This document shows positions 8,152 to 15,862 of a stretch of DNA of 64,000 nucleotides, one piece after another (the stretch's first letter is position 1; each line of letters starts with the position of its first letter). The DNA comes from Polluticaenibacter yanchengensis. Lineage in GTDB: Bacteria; Bacteroidota; Bacteroidia; Chitinophagales; Chitinophagaceae. Below the pieces are notes generated by a model that was given only the letters and a program-made list of their open reading frames with translations, ran no database searches and was not told the DNA's origin. Location: the NCBI GenBank assembly GCA_027854065.1, contig JAQGEF010000018.1, positions 16,776-80,775 of the forward strand. The letters are read 5' to 3'. A program made the translations under genes and the position numbers.

Positions 8152-9654
8152 CTAAAAATCTTTGTCTGAAACTTTTATTTTGTTACACAATATGTAGTAA
8201 ACAATTGCACTTATTGCAAATCCTATAAACCATGCGTAATGGTATAAACCGGTTAGCCATGCAGGAAAAAAATCTGCTCTTACCCAGTGTACGGTTGCTA
8301 AAAAACCGGGCACGTTTGGCAGGATTCCAGCAATTAAAGCAATGATTGCTCCAATGTTAATGCCATTTTTATAGGTATATAACCCGTTTGCTTTATACAA
8401 ATCTGCAACATTCAGGTACTTCCTTCTTACAAAAAAATAATCAGCTATCATAATGCCTCCGATCGGCCCCAGTAAACTACTGTAACCCACCAGCCAGGTA
8501 AAAATATAACCGTTCGGATCGGCCACCAGTTTCCACGGAAAAATCAATATACCTAATACACCGGTGATATAGCCGCCGATTTTAAAGTTGATTTTTTGTG
8601 GCGCAAGGTTAGCGAAATCGTTGGCCGGGCTAACAATATTAGCCGCGATATTGGTAGCTAATGTACTGATAACAACTGCTATCATCGCTAACGTTACCAC
8701 TGTTTTGTTCGTAAATTTCCCAGCCAGGACCACAGGGTCCCAAATAGTTTCTCCAAAAACGATATAGGTAGCAGAGGTAACCACTACACCTATGAATGCG
8801 AAGATGGCCATTGATGGCGGCAAGCCGATCATTTGTCCTTTTACCTGTGCTTTCTGACTGGTAGCATAGCGGGTAAAATCTGGAATATTCAAAGATAATG
8901 TTGCCCAAAAGCCGACAATGCCTGTTAAAGCCGGGAAAAAATATTTCCAGAAATCCGCATTGGTTGAAAAGCTGCTAGGTTTGCTTAAAATAGGTCCTAA
9001 CCCGTTTGCGGCCCAAATAGCCCAGCATAATAATGCAATGGCTGCCATTGGTAAAAAATAGGCTTTAAAAATCAATAACTTTTTAATGCTGTCAACACCC
9101 AGGTACACCACGTACATGTTGAACGCCCAGAATGCGAGAAAACATAAAAACGGTAATAATGGCGGGAACATACCAACGACAGACAACTCCTGCAATCCCG
9201 GCATCCATACTCTCAATATCTGGTAGAGTGCTGCGCCGCCTATCCAGCATTGAATACCAAACCAGCCACATGCGACAATGGCCCTTAAAATGGCGGGAAT
9301 ATTAGCGCCAAAAACACCAAAACTGGCCCGCGCAAAAACCGGAAACGGGATACCATATTTTGTACCGGCATGACCATTCAGGATCATTGGGATGAGTACA
9401 ATAATATTTCCTAACAAAATGGTCATAATAGCCTGCCACCAACTCATACCGCCCTGGATCAATGAGCTGGCCATCATGTAGGTAGGTATGCACAAAGACA
9501 TACTTATCCATAATGCGGCGTAGTTCCAGGTGCCCCAGGTACGTTGTTTAGCCGTAGTTGGGGCTAAATCTGCTCCATACAAATGCGCATCCGGTTCACT
9601 TACCAGCAGGTTATTAAAATCGGTTTGAATTGTATTGCTAAGACCATTTCCCAT
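8152..9654 (-). CDS. NCS1-family nucleobase:cation symporter (probable uracil permease)
   Basis: Integral inner-membrane protein of 500 residues with about 12 hydrophobic helices. The N-terminal NCS1 signature is clear: TWGTWNYAALWISMSLCIP, then NGHAGTKYGIPFPVFARASF and ACGWFGIQCWIGG, which contribute to the substrate and Na+/H+ sites in Mhp1-like carriers. It lies 80 bases upstream of hydA and 61 bases downstream of the aminotransferase, so it is part of the cluster and most plausibly imports uracil, thymine or dihydropyrimidines. Allantoin or hydantoin import is possible from sequence alone, but no allantoin genes are nearby. Confidence 0.9.
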   Translation of the reverse strand: MGNGLSNTIQTDFNNLLVSEPDAHLYGADLAPTTAKQRTWGTWNYAALWISMSLCIPTYMMASSLIQGGMSWWQAIMTILLGNIIVLIPMILNGHAGTKYGIPFPVFARASFGVFGANIPAILRAIVACGWFGIQCWIGGAALYQILRVWMPGLQELSVVGMFPPLLPFLCFLAFWAFNMYVVYLGVDSIKKLLIFKAYFLPMAAIALLCWAIWAANGLGPILSKPSSFSTNADFWKYFFPALTGIVGFWATLSLNIPDFTRYATSQKAQVKGQMIGLPPSMAIFAFIGVVVTSATYIVFGETIWDPVVLAGKFTNKTVVTLAMIAVVISTLATNIAANIVSPANDFANLAPQKINFKIGGYITGVLGILIFPWKLVADPNGYIFTWLVGYSSLLGPIGGIMIADYFFVRRKYLNVADLYKANGLYTYKNGINIGAIIALIAGILPNVPGFLATVHWVRADFFPAWLTGLYHYAWFIGFAISAIVYYILCNKIKVSDKDF

Positions 9655-9715
9655 TCAGCAGTCAGTTTTGGTTAATTTTGGTTGATTGTTAATGGTTCAC
9701 AGCAGACAACTAAAG

Positions 9716-11065
9716 TTAAACTTCTACTTCAGCATCTGCTATTTTTAAAGCTTCGCTTATCATAGCCAAACCTTCATCAATTTCGGCTTTTGTAACAGTT
9801 AATGGTGGCGCGATAAATATAAAGCCCCAACGCACAAATGTGTACATTCCTAACTCTTTCAGTTTACCTGCTATTTTATTGGAGATATCCATATCCGCAC
9901 CACTTGCATTAAATGGTACCAATGGTTGCTTTGTCTGTTTGTTTTTTACCAACTCCAGGCAGCCAAGCAATCCCTGGTTTCGCCAGTCGCCGATACTTGG
10001 ATGTTTTGCTTTTAGCTTTTCAATTTCTGCGTCCAAGTATTTTCCCATTTCCGCAGCATTTTCAATCAGATTATCGGATTCGTAAATTTTCAACGTTGCT
10101 AAAGCAGCGGCACAGCTCACGGGATGTGCACTATAAGTCAATCCTAAAGGTAATACTTCATCATCAAATTTCGCTGCTATTTTATCGGAGACCATTAAAC
10201 AGCCAAATGGTAAATAACCACAGGTCAACCCTTTAGCCATTACTAATAAATCCGGTACAACATCGTGATGCTGGAAACCGAACCATTTTCCGGTACGTCC
10301 GAACCCGCTCATGACTTCATCGAAAACCAGTAAAATCCCGTATTTGTCACAAAGTGCCCGCACTGCTTTCAGGTAACCGTCCGGGTACATAAAGCAGCCT
10401 GAAGTGCCGGATTGGCCTTCGAGTAAGATCGCTGCTATATTTTTCGGACTTTCATATTCAATGATCCGCTCGAGACTTTCTACTGCTTCTTTCAGTAAGT
10501 TTTCTTCACCATAAGGAAAGCGATAAGCGTAAGGCAGATCGAAATGTACGAAATTTGGCGCCTGCTGACTATCTACAGCCAAACGGCGAGGGTCACCACT
10601 AGCGGTCATCGCTCCGTTTGTACTACCGTGATAGGACTGATAACGGGTAAGAATTTTATGCTTTCCGGTATATAAACGTGCCAATTTTATAGCATTCTCT
10701 ATACTGCTGGCACCACAAAGCGTAAAGAATGCCTTATTTAAATCACCGGGACAGAGTTCCGCCAGTTTTTTGCCCAAATCACCACGCACTTTTGTTACAC
10801 AACTTGGTGTAACATAAGAAGTTTTTTGCATTTGCTCAACTACTGCTTCAGTTACACGCTGGTCGCCATGACCAATATTCATATTCATTAAGCCGCTACT
10901 GAAATCGAGATAGCGTTTGCCATTATAATCATAGAGATAAACGCCCTTGGCTTCTTTTACCGCTATCGGGTTTTGTCCCTTTTGCTTGCTCCAGCTAAAT
11001 AAAGTATAATTTAAATTATCCTCTACAATTTGCTGACGTTCATCTGTTTTAGTTTGATTAACCAT
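9716..11065 (-). CDS. Class III PLP-dependent aminotransferase, probable beta-alanine transaminase
   Basis: Fold-type I, class III (omega) aminotransferase of 449 residues. Recognisable motifs are the PLP-phosphate-binding FTLCGASSIENAIKLAR region, the cofactor-stacking YQSYHGSTNGA, the acidic LLVFDEVMSGFGRTG and the Schiff-base lysine in MAKGLTCGYLP. The natural role in this setting is to move the amino group of beta-alanine (or 3-aminoisobutyrate from thymine) to pyruvate or 2-oxoglutarate, giving malonate semialdehyde or methylmalonate semialdehyde, the substrates of the neighbouring MmsA. The amino acceptor cannot be told from sequence. A 616-base repeat-filled gap separates it from mmsA. 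Confidence 0.88.
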   Translation of the reverse strand: MVNQTKTDERQQIVEDNLNYTLFSWSKQKGQNPIAVKEAKGVYLYDYNGKRYLDFSSGLMNMNIGHGDQRVTEAVVEQMQKTSYVTPSCVTKVRGDLGKKLAELCPGDLNKAFFTLCGASSIENAIKLARLYTGKHKILTRYQSYHGSTNGAMTASGDPRRLAVDSQQAPNFVHFDLPYAYRFPYGEENLLKEAVESLERIIEYESPKNIAAILLEGQSGTSGCFMYPDGYLKAVRALCDKYGILLVFDEVMSGFGRTGKWFGFQHHDVVPDLLVMAKGLTCGYLPFGCLMVSDKIAAKFDDEVLPLGLTYSAHPVSCAAALATLKIYESDNLIENAAEMGKYLDAEIEKLKAKHPSIGDWRNQGLLGCLELVKNKQTKQPLVPFNASGADMDISNKIAGKLKELGMYTFVRWGFIFIAPPLTVTKAEIDEGLAMISEALKIADAEVEV

Positions 11066-11123
11066 AAAATTTAGTTTTGCTTTTATAGTTGAGTATTTAT
11101 TTTTTAATCGTCTTTTGTAATTC

Positions 11124-11172
11124 TATTCAGCATCGTTGTGTCACTCACTGCAGCAGTGTTGCTGCTATTGGG
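11124..11172 (-). repeat. Family C dispersed repeat, copy C3 (inverted)
   Basis: On the minus strand it reads CCCAATAGCAGCAACACTGC, then AGTGAGTGACACAACGATG and CTGAATAG. It shares the GAGTGACACAACGATG core and flanking AATAG blocks of copies C1 and C2. First of five repeat elements packed in the 11066-11681 gap. Confidence 0.7.
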
Positions 11173-11195
11173 CTTTGTATTCGTTTTGCTACTAG

Positions 11196-11273
11196 ACCCA
11201 CCCCAACCCCTCCCAAGGAGGGGACAAGAGCATGAGTAGAATAACGGTTGAGTAATGGTAGTTTTAAATTCCA
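11196..11273 (+). repeat. Family D repeat, copy D1
   Basis: Begins CCCACCCCAACCCCTCC, forms the hairpin CCCCTCCcaaGGAGGGG, and continues with CAAGAGCATGAGTAG and AGTAATGGTAGTTTT. It is directly repeated as D2 about 114 bases downstream. Short elements of this CCCCAACCCCTCC type are, from memory, common in Bacteroidota intergenic DNA. Confidence 0.7.
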
Positions 11274-11309
11274 TTTTTTTAAACATCCTTAAATCAATTT
11301 TCTTTTTTG

Positions 11310-11379
11310 CCCACCCCAAATCTATCCCAGGAAGGGGCAAAAGCATGAGTAGGTTGATCATTCAGTAATGATAGTTTTT
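11310..11379 (+). repeat. Family D repeat, copy D2
   Basis: Direct repeat of D1 with substitutions: CCCACCCCAAATCTATCCCA, then GGAAGGGGCAAAAGCATGAG, TAG and CAGTAATGATAGTTTTT. The hairpin is weaker than in D1, consistent with divergence after duplication. Confidence 0.65.
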
Positions 11380-11452
11380 ATTTATATATCTTCCCTTTTA
11401 CTACTTACCTGTCAATGTTTATTTTCCAGAATACTTCCGAACATTCGAGATG

Positions 11453-11488
11453 CTGTCCCCCGCCCTGGAGGGGTTGGGCTGGGTTCTT
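11453..11488 (-). repeat. Family D repeat, copy D3 (inverted, hairpin part only)
   Basis: On the minus strand it reads AACCCAGCCCAACCCCTCC, AGGGCGGGGGACAGCA, matching the 5' hairpin half of D1 but without the GCATGAGTAG tail. It has opposite orientation to D1 and D2. Confidence 0.6.
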
Positions 11489-11544
11489 CCTGAATTTAAT
11501 CAATGCCACCCTCTCAAATATCTCACCTCAATTATATTCTGCTG

Positions 11545-11668
11545 TTCCCGGGCTGCGGCATGCGCGGGTGGCGGCCTGGCCGCCAGTGCGACGCAGGAGC
11601 ACCGAGCGTAGCGGAGCCCTAAGCACGCCGAACAAATGTTTTATTCTGTCAAATAGCTGAAAGTCCCC
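11545..11668 (+). repeat. Family B dispersed structured repeat, copy B3
   Basis: CCCGGGCTGCGGCATGCGCG, GGTGGCGGCCTGGCCGCC (a self-contained hairpin), GTGCGACGCAGGAGCAC (paired GTGC/GCAC arms), CGAGCGTAGCGGAGCCCTAA, GCACGCCG and terminus CTGAAAGTCCCC. It is the shortest copy. It lies 14 bases before the mmsA stop codon and completes the repeat cluster of this gap. Confidence 0.8.
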
Positions 11669-11681
11669 AATTAAAAATAAA

Positions 11682-13139
11682 TTAACTCATCCAGTTAACG
11701 CCTGCCTCCGGGTTCCATTTGGTGGTGCTTTTCTTTAATTGTGTCCAGAATTCAATGGAACTTTTACCGGTAATATCGCCAACACCAAACTTACTGTCAT
11801 TCCACCCACCGAAACTGAATGGCTCGCGCGGTACAGGTACGCCTACGTTGACACCGATCATACCGGCACTGGCATTTTCTATAATATGGCGTGCGGCGCC
11901 ACCACTCTGAGTAAATACGGCAGCGGCATTACCATAAGGATTGGCATTTTCTATTTGCAAGGCTCCCTCCACATTTGGTGTGCGGATAATGGCAATAACC
12001 GGTCCGAAAACTTCTTCTCTTGCGATCGCCATATCCGGTGTTACAAAATCAATGACGGTTGGTCCGACGTAAGTACCGTTTTCTTTGCCCGCTACTTTTG
12101 GTGCGCGGCCGTCTAACAGCACCTTTGCACCCTGAGCTTCGGCTTCTGTTATATAACGTTCGATGCGCTCTTTGCTGGCTTTATTAATAACGGCTCCGAG
12201 ATTATCTCCCGGTTTTATTTTTTTTGCTTCGGTAATGATCTGATCGATAATATGGTCCACTGAACCAACTGCTACCATGGCGCTGGCTGCCATACAACGC
12301 TGACCGGCACAACCGCTCATACTGGCTACTATATTTGCTGCCGTCATATCCGGACGGGCATCGGGCAATACTATCAGGTGGTTTTTGGCCCCACCTAATG
12401 CCAGGCAACGTTTTAAGTTGGATGTGGCCCGCTTGTACACCACTTTGGCAATAGCGGTACTGCCTACGAAGGAAACTGCTTTGATTTCCGGGTGGTCGCA
12501 AATGGCATTTACCATATCCGCGTCACCGTTCACAATATTAAAAACACCGTCTGGCAAGCCGGCTTCTTTCAACAGCTCTGCTATCCTGATGGCACTTAGC
12601 GGTACTTTTTCAGATGGTTTCAGGATCATGCAATTACCTAAAGCGATTGCATTTGGAATGGTCCAGTTTGGCACCATGGCGGGAAAATTGAAGGGTACGA
12701 TAGAAGCAACCACTCCAAGTGGCGTATGTTCTGTACGGCACTCTACTCCCCTGCTTACTTCTAATACTTCTCCGGTAATTAATTGTGGTAATGATGTTGC
12801 AAACTCGGTTAGCTCTATGCATTTTTCTATTTCCGCGATAGATTCACCGATTGTTTTACCGTTTTCTTCGCTGCAAAGGGCTGCTAAATCATTCAGATTT
12901 TGCTCTAAAAGCTGTTTATATTTGAAGAAAACCTGCACCCGCTCTTTTATAGGGGTTTTCCGCCATTTTTCAAAAGCTTTGCCCGCAGCTATCACAGCAT
13001 TATCCAAATCATTAGTTTTGCTCATGACAACTTTGGATAGTAATGTGCCGTCTAGCGGAGAAATGACGTCTAAAAAACTGGTTGATTCTGATTCAGTTAT
13101 TTGTCCGTTTATGTAATTATATGTTATAGGATATTTCAT
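11682..13139 (-). CDS. mmsA: CoA-acylating methylmalonate/malonate-semialdehyde dehydrogenase
   Basis: Aldehyde dehydrogenase superfamily member of 485 residues, acting last in the route: malonate semialdehyde to acetyl-CoA (uracil branch) or methylmalonate semialdehyde to propionyl-CoA (thymine branch), with NAD and CoA and release of CO2. The catalytic cysteine lies in GCAGQRCMAAS, the form typical of MmsA rather than of ordinary ALDHs; the NAD site VNGDADMVNAI and VSFVGSTAIAKVV and the downstream EEVFGPV motif are also present. It is the first gene of the minus-strand cluster and is divergent from the Lrp gene, with a shared 129-base regulatory region. Valine catabolism is an alternative role, but the neighbours favour pyrimidines. 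Confidence 0.92.
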   Translation of the reverse strand: MKYPITYNYINGQITESESTSFLDVISPLDGTLLSKVVMSKTNDLDNAVIAAGKAFEKWRKTPIKERVQVFFKYKQLLEQNLNDLAALCSEENGKTIGESIAEIEKCIELTEFATSLPQLITGEVLEVSRGVECRTEHTPLGVVASIVPFNFPAMVPNWTIPNAIALGNCMILKPSEKVPLSAIRIAELLKEAGLPDGVFNIVNGDADMVNAICDHPEIKAVSFVGSTAIAKVVYKRATSNLKRCLALGGAKNHLIVLPDARPDMTAANIVASMSGCAGQRCMAASAMVAVGSVDHIIDQIITEAKKIKPGDNLGAVINKASKERIERYITEAEAQGAKVLLDGRAPKVAGKENGTYVGPTVIDFVTPDMAIAREEVFGPVIAIIRTPNVEGALQIENANPYGNAAAVFTQSGGAARHIIENASAGMIGVNVGVPVPREPFSFGGWNDSKFGVGDITGKSSIEFWTQLKKSTTKWNPEAGVNWMS

Positions 13140-13190
13140 ACATCAAATGTCGTTATTTATAAATTTTGCATTTTAGAAGCCTAAAAATAA

Positions 13191-13198
13191 CAAATTTA
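13191..13198 (-). promoter_or_regulatory. Candidate -7 box for mmsA
   Basis: On the minus strand TAAATTTG fits the Bacteroidota -7 consensus TAnnTTTG and lies about 52 bases upstream of the mmsA start. No convincing TTG at -33 spacing was seen. The intergenic region is very A/T-rich and shared with the divergent Lrp gene. Confidence 0.4.
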
Positions 13199-13268
13199 TC
13201 AACACAAACAAAAAAATAAACTTTTTTTTAATTAATAAGAAGCCGAAATTTGCACAACATCATTTCTT

Positions 13269-13745
13269 ATGGAAAAAAATCACTCACTTGACAGTTTAGA
13301 CTTCGACATCTTATCCTGCCTGCAAAATGACGGCCGTATGTCATTTACTGTTATTGCAGATAAATTAAACGTATCGATTGGTACAGTTCGCTCCAGATTT
13401 AATAAATTACTGGAGGAAGGGACGATCAGCATTATTGGCCGTGTGGACCCTGATAAAGCAGGATTCAGGTGCTACGCACATATTGCGATATATGTAAGGC
13501 CGGCAACATTTAAAGAAAGCATCGCGGATGCTATTGTAAAAATGCCGGAAGTAAGCTTTTTGGCAGGAACAAGTGGGGATTATGATTTGGAAGTAGATGT
13601 GATGTGCCGGGATAATGAGCACCTTGTTGATTTTGTAAACAGGATATCTAAACTGGAAGGTGTGTACCAGACAAAAACTACTTTATACTTTAAGGTATAT
13701 AAATATGCCCAACCTGATTTGAATCTTTTGAGAAAAGACCATTAA
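13269..13745 (+). CDS. Lrp/AsnC-family transcriptional regulator
   Basis: 158 residues with the two-part Lrp layout: an N-terminal winged helix-turn-helix (DFDILSCLQNDGRMSFTVIA, then SIGTVRSRFNKLLEEGTI) and a C-terminal RAM ligand-binding domain (VSFLAGTSGDYDLEVDVMC). It is transcribed divergently from mmsA and the pyrimidine cluster, so it is the natural candidate regulator. Family members sense amino acids or small metabolites; beta-alanine or a pyrimidine breakdown product would fit here, by analogy with PydR-type regulators, but this is inference. It is followed by a strong terminator. Confidence 0.9.
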   Translation: MEKNHSLDSLDFDILSCLQNDGRMSFTVIADKLNVSIGTVRSRFNKLLEEGTISIIGRVDPDKAGFRCYAHIAIYVRPATFKESIADAIVKMPEVSFLAGTSGDYDLEVDVMCRDNEHLVDFVNRISKLEGVYQTKTTLYFKVYKYAQPDLNLLRKDH

Positions 13746-13762
13746 TTCTCTGTTTAAATAAG

Positions 13763-13799
13763 AAAAGCCTGTAATTAAATTTTAGTTACAGGCTTTTTT
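13763..13799 (+). terminator. Terminator after the Lrp gene
   Basis: Perfect 12-base stem AAAAGCCTGTAA / TTACAGGCTTTT with an 11-nt loop and a following T-run. It is symmetric enough to work in both directions. Confidence 0.85.
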
Positions 13800-13906
13800 A
13801 TTGTACTGTATAGGATTATACATATAGCATCTATCCGGCAAATTGACTAACAATAATTGTCTTAAAGGTCCTGAATTCAAGATTCCGGTCATGGCTATGC
13901 AATAAA

Positions 13907-13936
13907 AAAGCCAGCAACTGCTGAGCTACCGGCTTT
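13907..13936 (-). terminator. Terminator of dnaB
   Basis: On the minus strand AAAGCCGGTAG pairs with TTGCTGGCTTT through Watson-Crick and G-U pairs, followed by TTTATT. It begins a few bases past the dnaB stop codon. Confidence 0.65.
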
Positions 13937-13942
13937 AATATC

Positions 13943-15535
13943 TTAAAAGAGATTTTCCGCATCAAAACCATCATCGAAGTCATTCATCTCATTCATTTTA
14001 CTACCTTTTTGAATAAACAGGGCACTATCATTGCTTCCCTGTGGCAATCCTCCACCTGGTCCACCGGTATTACCGATTGGTGTAAAGTTACTTGGCAAGC
14101 CTGGTCCAAAGCTATCATTATCCTGCTCCCAATCATAAAACTTTTGTACATGAAGCATGGCTCTCAACTTAACTGTATCTAATGAACCATTACGGTGTTT
14201 GGCTATTTTAATATGGGTCTCCCCTTTTACACTTTCTCCATTTTCATTATTGTCCATATCATAGTAATCCGGGCGATAAATGAATATTACCATGTCTGCA
14301 TCCTGCTCGATGGCTCCGGATTCCCTTAAGTCACTCAACTGTGGAATTTTGTTACCTTCTTTGCGGCTTTCAACGGCACGGCTTAACTGGCTTAATGCCA
14401 GTACGGGGATTTTTAATTCTTTTGCCAGGCCTTTTAGTGCGCGGCTGATGCTTGAGATCTCCTGCTCACGGTTACCTTTATGCTCCCCACCTCCGCTCAT
14501 CAATTGCAGGTAGTCAATGATAATCATGCCTACATTATTACGGCTTACCATACGGCGGCATTTTGCGCGTAGTTCGAAGATATTTAATGAAGCGGTATCA
14601 TCCAGGTAAATTGGTGCATCACTTAATGCTTTTACGCCTTTTGAATACAATTGCTCCATCTCATGATCTTCTAATGTACCGCGGCTTATTTTTTCCATGT
14701 GTACATCACTTTGCGCACTTAAGATACGTTGTACAAGCTGCGCATTTCCCATCTCGAGGCTAAACACGCCAACTGGTGTAGGATTAACGGGATTCATTGC
14801 TGCATTACGTGCCAGGTTTAAGGCGAATGCCGTTTTACCTACTGCGGGACGGGCTGCGATAATTACCAAGTCCGTTGGCTGCCATCCGTTGGTAATTTTA
14901 TCCAGATCAACAAAACCACTCGGCACTCCTGATATCCCTTCTTTTTTATTTCTTAATTCTTCTATCCTGTTAACAGACTGTACCAATACATTACCAATAT
15001 CTTCGTAGTTACCTTTTACGTAGCTATTGGTTAAATCGAACAATTTGCCTTCCGCATCATCTAATAGTCCAAATGCATCGGCACTATCTTCATAAGATTC
15101 TTTGGTTATTTCGGAACTGATACGAATTAACTCACGTTGAATGAATTTCTGAATTAAAATTTTACAGTGTGTTTCTATATGCGCACTACTGGTAACTGTA
15201 TTTGTCAGCTTCGTAACATAATAAGGCCCACCTACTGCATTTAGCAAATCATTGCTTCTTAACTCTTCTACAACCGTTAATATGTCGATAGGCATATTTT
15301 TCTGCTGCAAGGCCAGCATTGCTCTGAAAATATACTGATGCGCATCCACATAAAAACATTCCGGCTTTAAAATTTCACTGGCGGTATCAAATGCTCCTTT
15401 TTCAAGCATGATGGCGCCAAGAACAGCTTCTTCCAAATCGCGCGCCTGTGGCGGTACTTTGGTAAACACCATGCTGTTCTCGCCACCTGACTTCATTTTC
15501 CGCTTTCTATCCTTGCCAAACGTTGTTACTTCCAT
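13943..15535 (-). CDS. dnaB: Replicative DNA helicase DnaB
   Basis: Hexameric replicative helicase that unwinds ahead of the fork and recruits primase. The N-terminal DnaB domain begins at PPQARDLEEAVLGAIMLEKG; the RecA-like C-terminal domain has Walker A ARPAVGKTAFALNLA, the Walker B region MIIIDYLQLMSGGG and the terminal IAKHRNGSLDTVKL. 530 residues; the extra N-terminal stretch and the Gly/Asn-rich tail ending EMNDFDDGFDAENLF are usual in Bacteroidota. No intein is present. The start at 15535 gives a Lys/Arg-rich leader; the internal Met at MVFTKVPPQ is an alternative start. Confidence 0.97.
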   Translation of the reverse strand: MEVTTFGKDRKRKMKSGGENSMVFTKVPPQARDLEEAVLGAIMLEKGAFDTASEILKPECFYVDAHQYIFRAMLALQQKNMPIDILTVVEELRSNDLLNAVGGPYYVTKLTNTVTSSAHIETHCKILIQKFIQRELIRISSEITKESYEDSADAFGLLDDAEGKLFDLTNSYVKGNYEDIGNVLVQSVNRIEELRNKKEGISGVPSGFVDLDKITNGWQPTDLVIIAARPAVGKTAFALNLARNAAMNPVNPTPVGVFSLEMGNAQLVQRILSAQSDVHMEKISRGTLEDHEMEQLYSKGVKALSDAPIYLDDTASLNIFELRAKCRRMVSRNNVGMIIIDYLQLMSGGGEHKGNREQEISSISRALKGLAKELKIPVLALSQLSRAVESRKEGNKIPQLSDLRESGAIEQDADMVIFIYRPDYYDMDNNENGESVKGETHIKIAKHRNGSLDTVKLRAMLHVQKFYDWEQDNDSFGPGLPSNFTPIGNTGGPGGGLPQGSNDSALFIQKGSKMNEMNDFDDGFDAENLF

Positions 15536-15649
15536 TATTATATTACTAACATTGCAAAACGATTAGTTTAGCCATCTAAAATTACCAAACAATTCTACAA
15601 TATACTGATTATTAAATATTTATGATAAACCATAATTAAAACCGGACAT

Positions 15650-15657
15650 CAAAGTTA
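15650..15657 (-). promoter_or_regulatory. Candidate -7 box for dnaB
   Basis: Minus-strand TAACTTTG fits TAnnTTTG, 115 bases upstream of the dnaB start. No clear -33 element. Confidence 0.35.
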
Positions 15658-15695
15658 GTTTAAACCAAGGAGTAAAAAAATAGTTACACATATAT

Positions 15696-15703
15696 TATTT
15701 TTG
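15696..15703 (+). promoter_or_regulatory. Candidate -7 box for the flippase-like gene
   Basis: Plus-strand TATTTTTG fits TAnnTTTG and would give an untranslated leader of about 155 bases that contains the inverted repeat at 15715-15753. Confidence 0.35.
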
Positions 15704-15714
15704 CACAGGCAATC

Positions 15715-15753
15715 TTGCAGGTTAACAACTTATACACATATTAAAACCTGCAA
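15715..15753. promoter_or_regulatory. Nine-base inverted repeat enclosing a DnaA-box-like 9-mer
   Basis: Perfect arms TTGCAGGTT / AACCTGCAA separated by 21 bases that include TTATACACA (15730-15738), one base from the DnaA box TTATCCACA. It lies in the divergent dnaB / flippase gap. It could be an operator, an mRNA hairpin in the leader or a DnaA-responsive site. A single box gives no case for an origin. Confidence 0.4.
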
Positions 15754-15862
15754 TTATTTATATGAGCTAATAATAACAAACTACATATAAATTATTACTG
15801 TATATATTAATAACTAGTTTAACGACTATCTTTACCGGGATTTTTTACAAATTATCAATAGG

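Noticed and set aside
11104-11361. 85-codon minus-strand frame downstream of the aminotransferase
   Set aside because: Built entirely from repeats C3, D1 and D2; its residues translate the repeat cores, so it is not a gene.
11415-11660. 81-codon plus-strand frame
   Set aside because: Runs through repeats D3 and B3 only.
15730-15738. DnaA-box-like TTATACACA as an origin of replication
   Set aside because: Only one imperfect box, with no cluster, no AT-rich unwinding repeats recognised and no dnaA or dnaN nearby.
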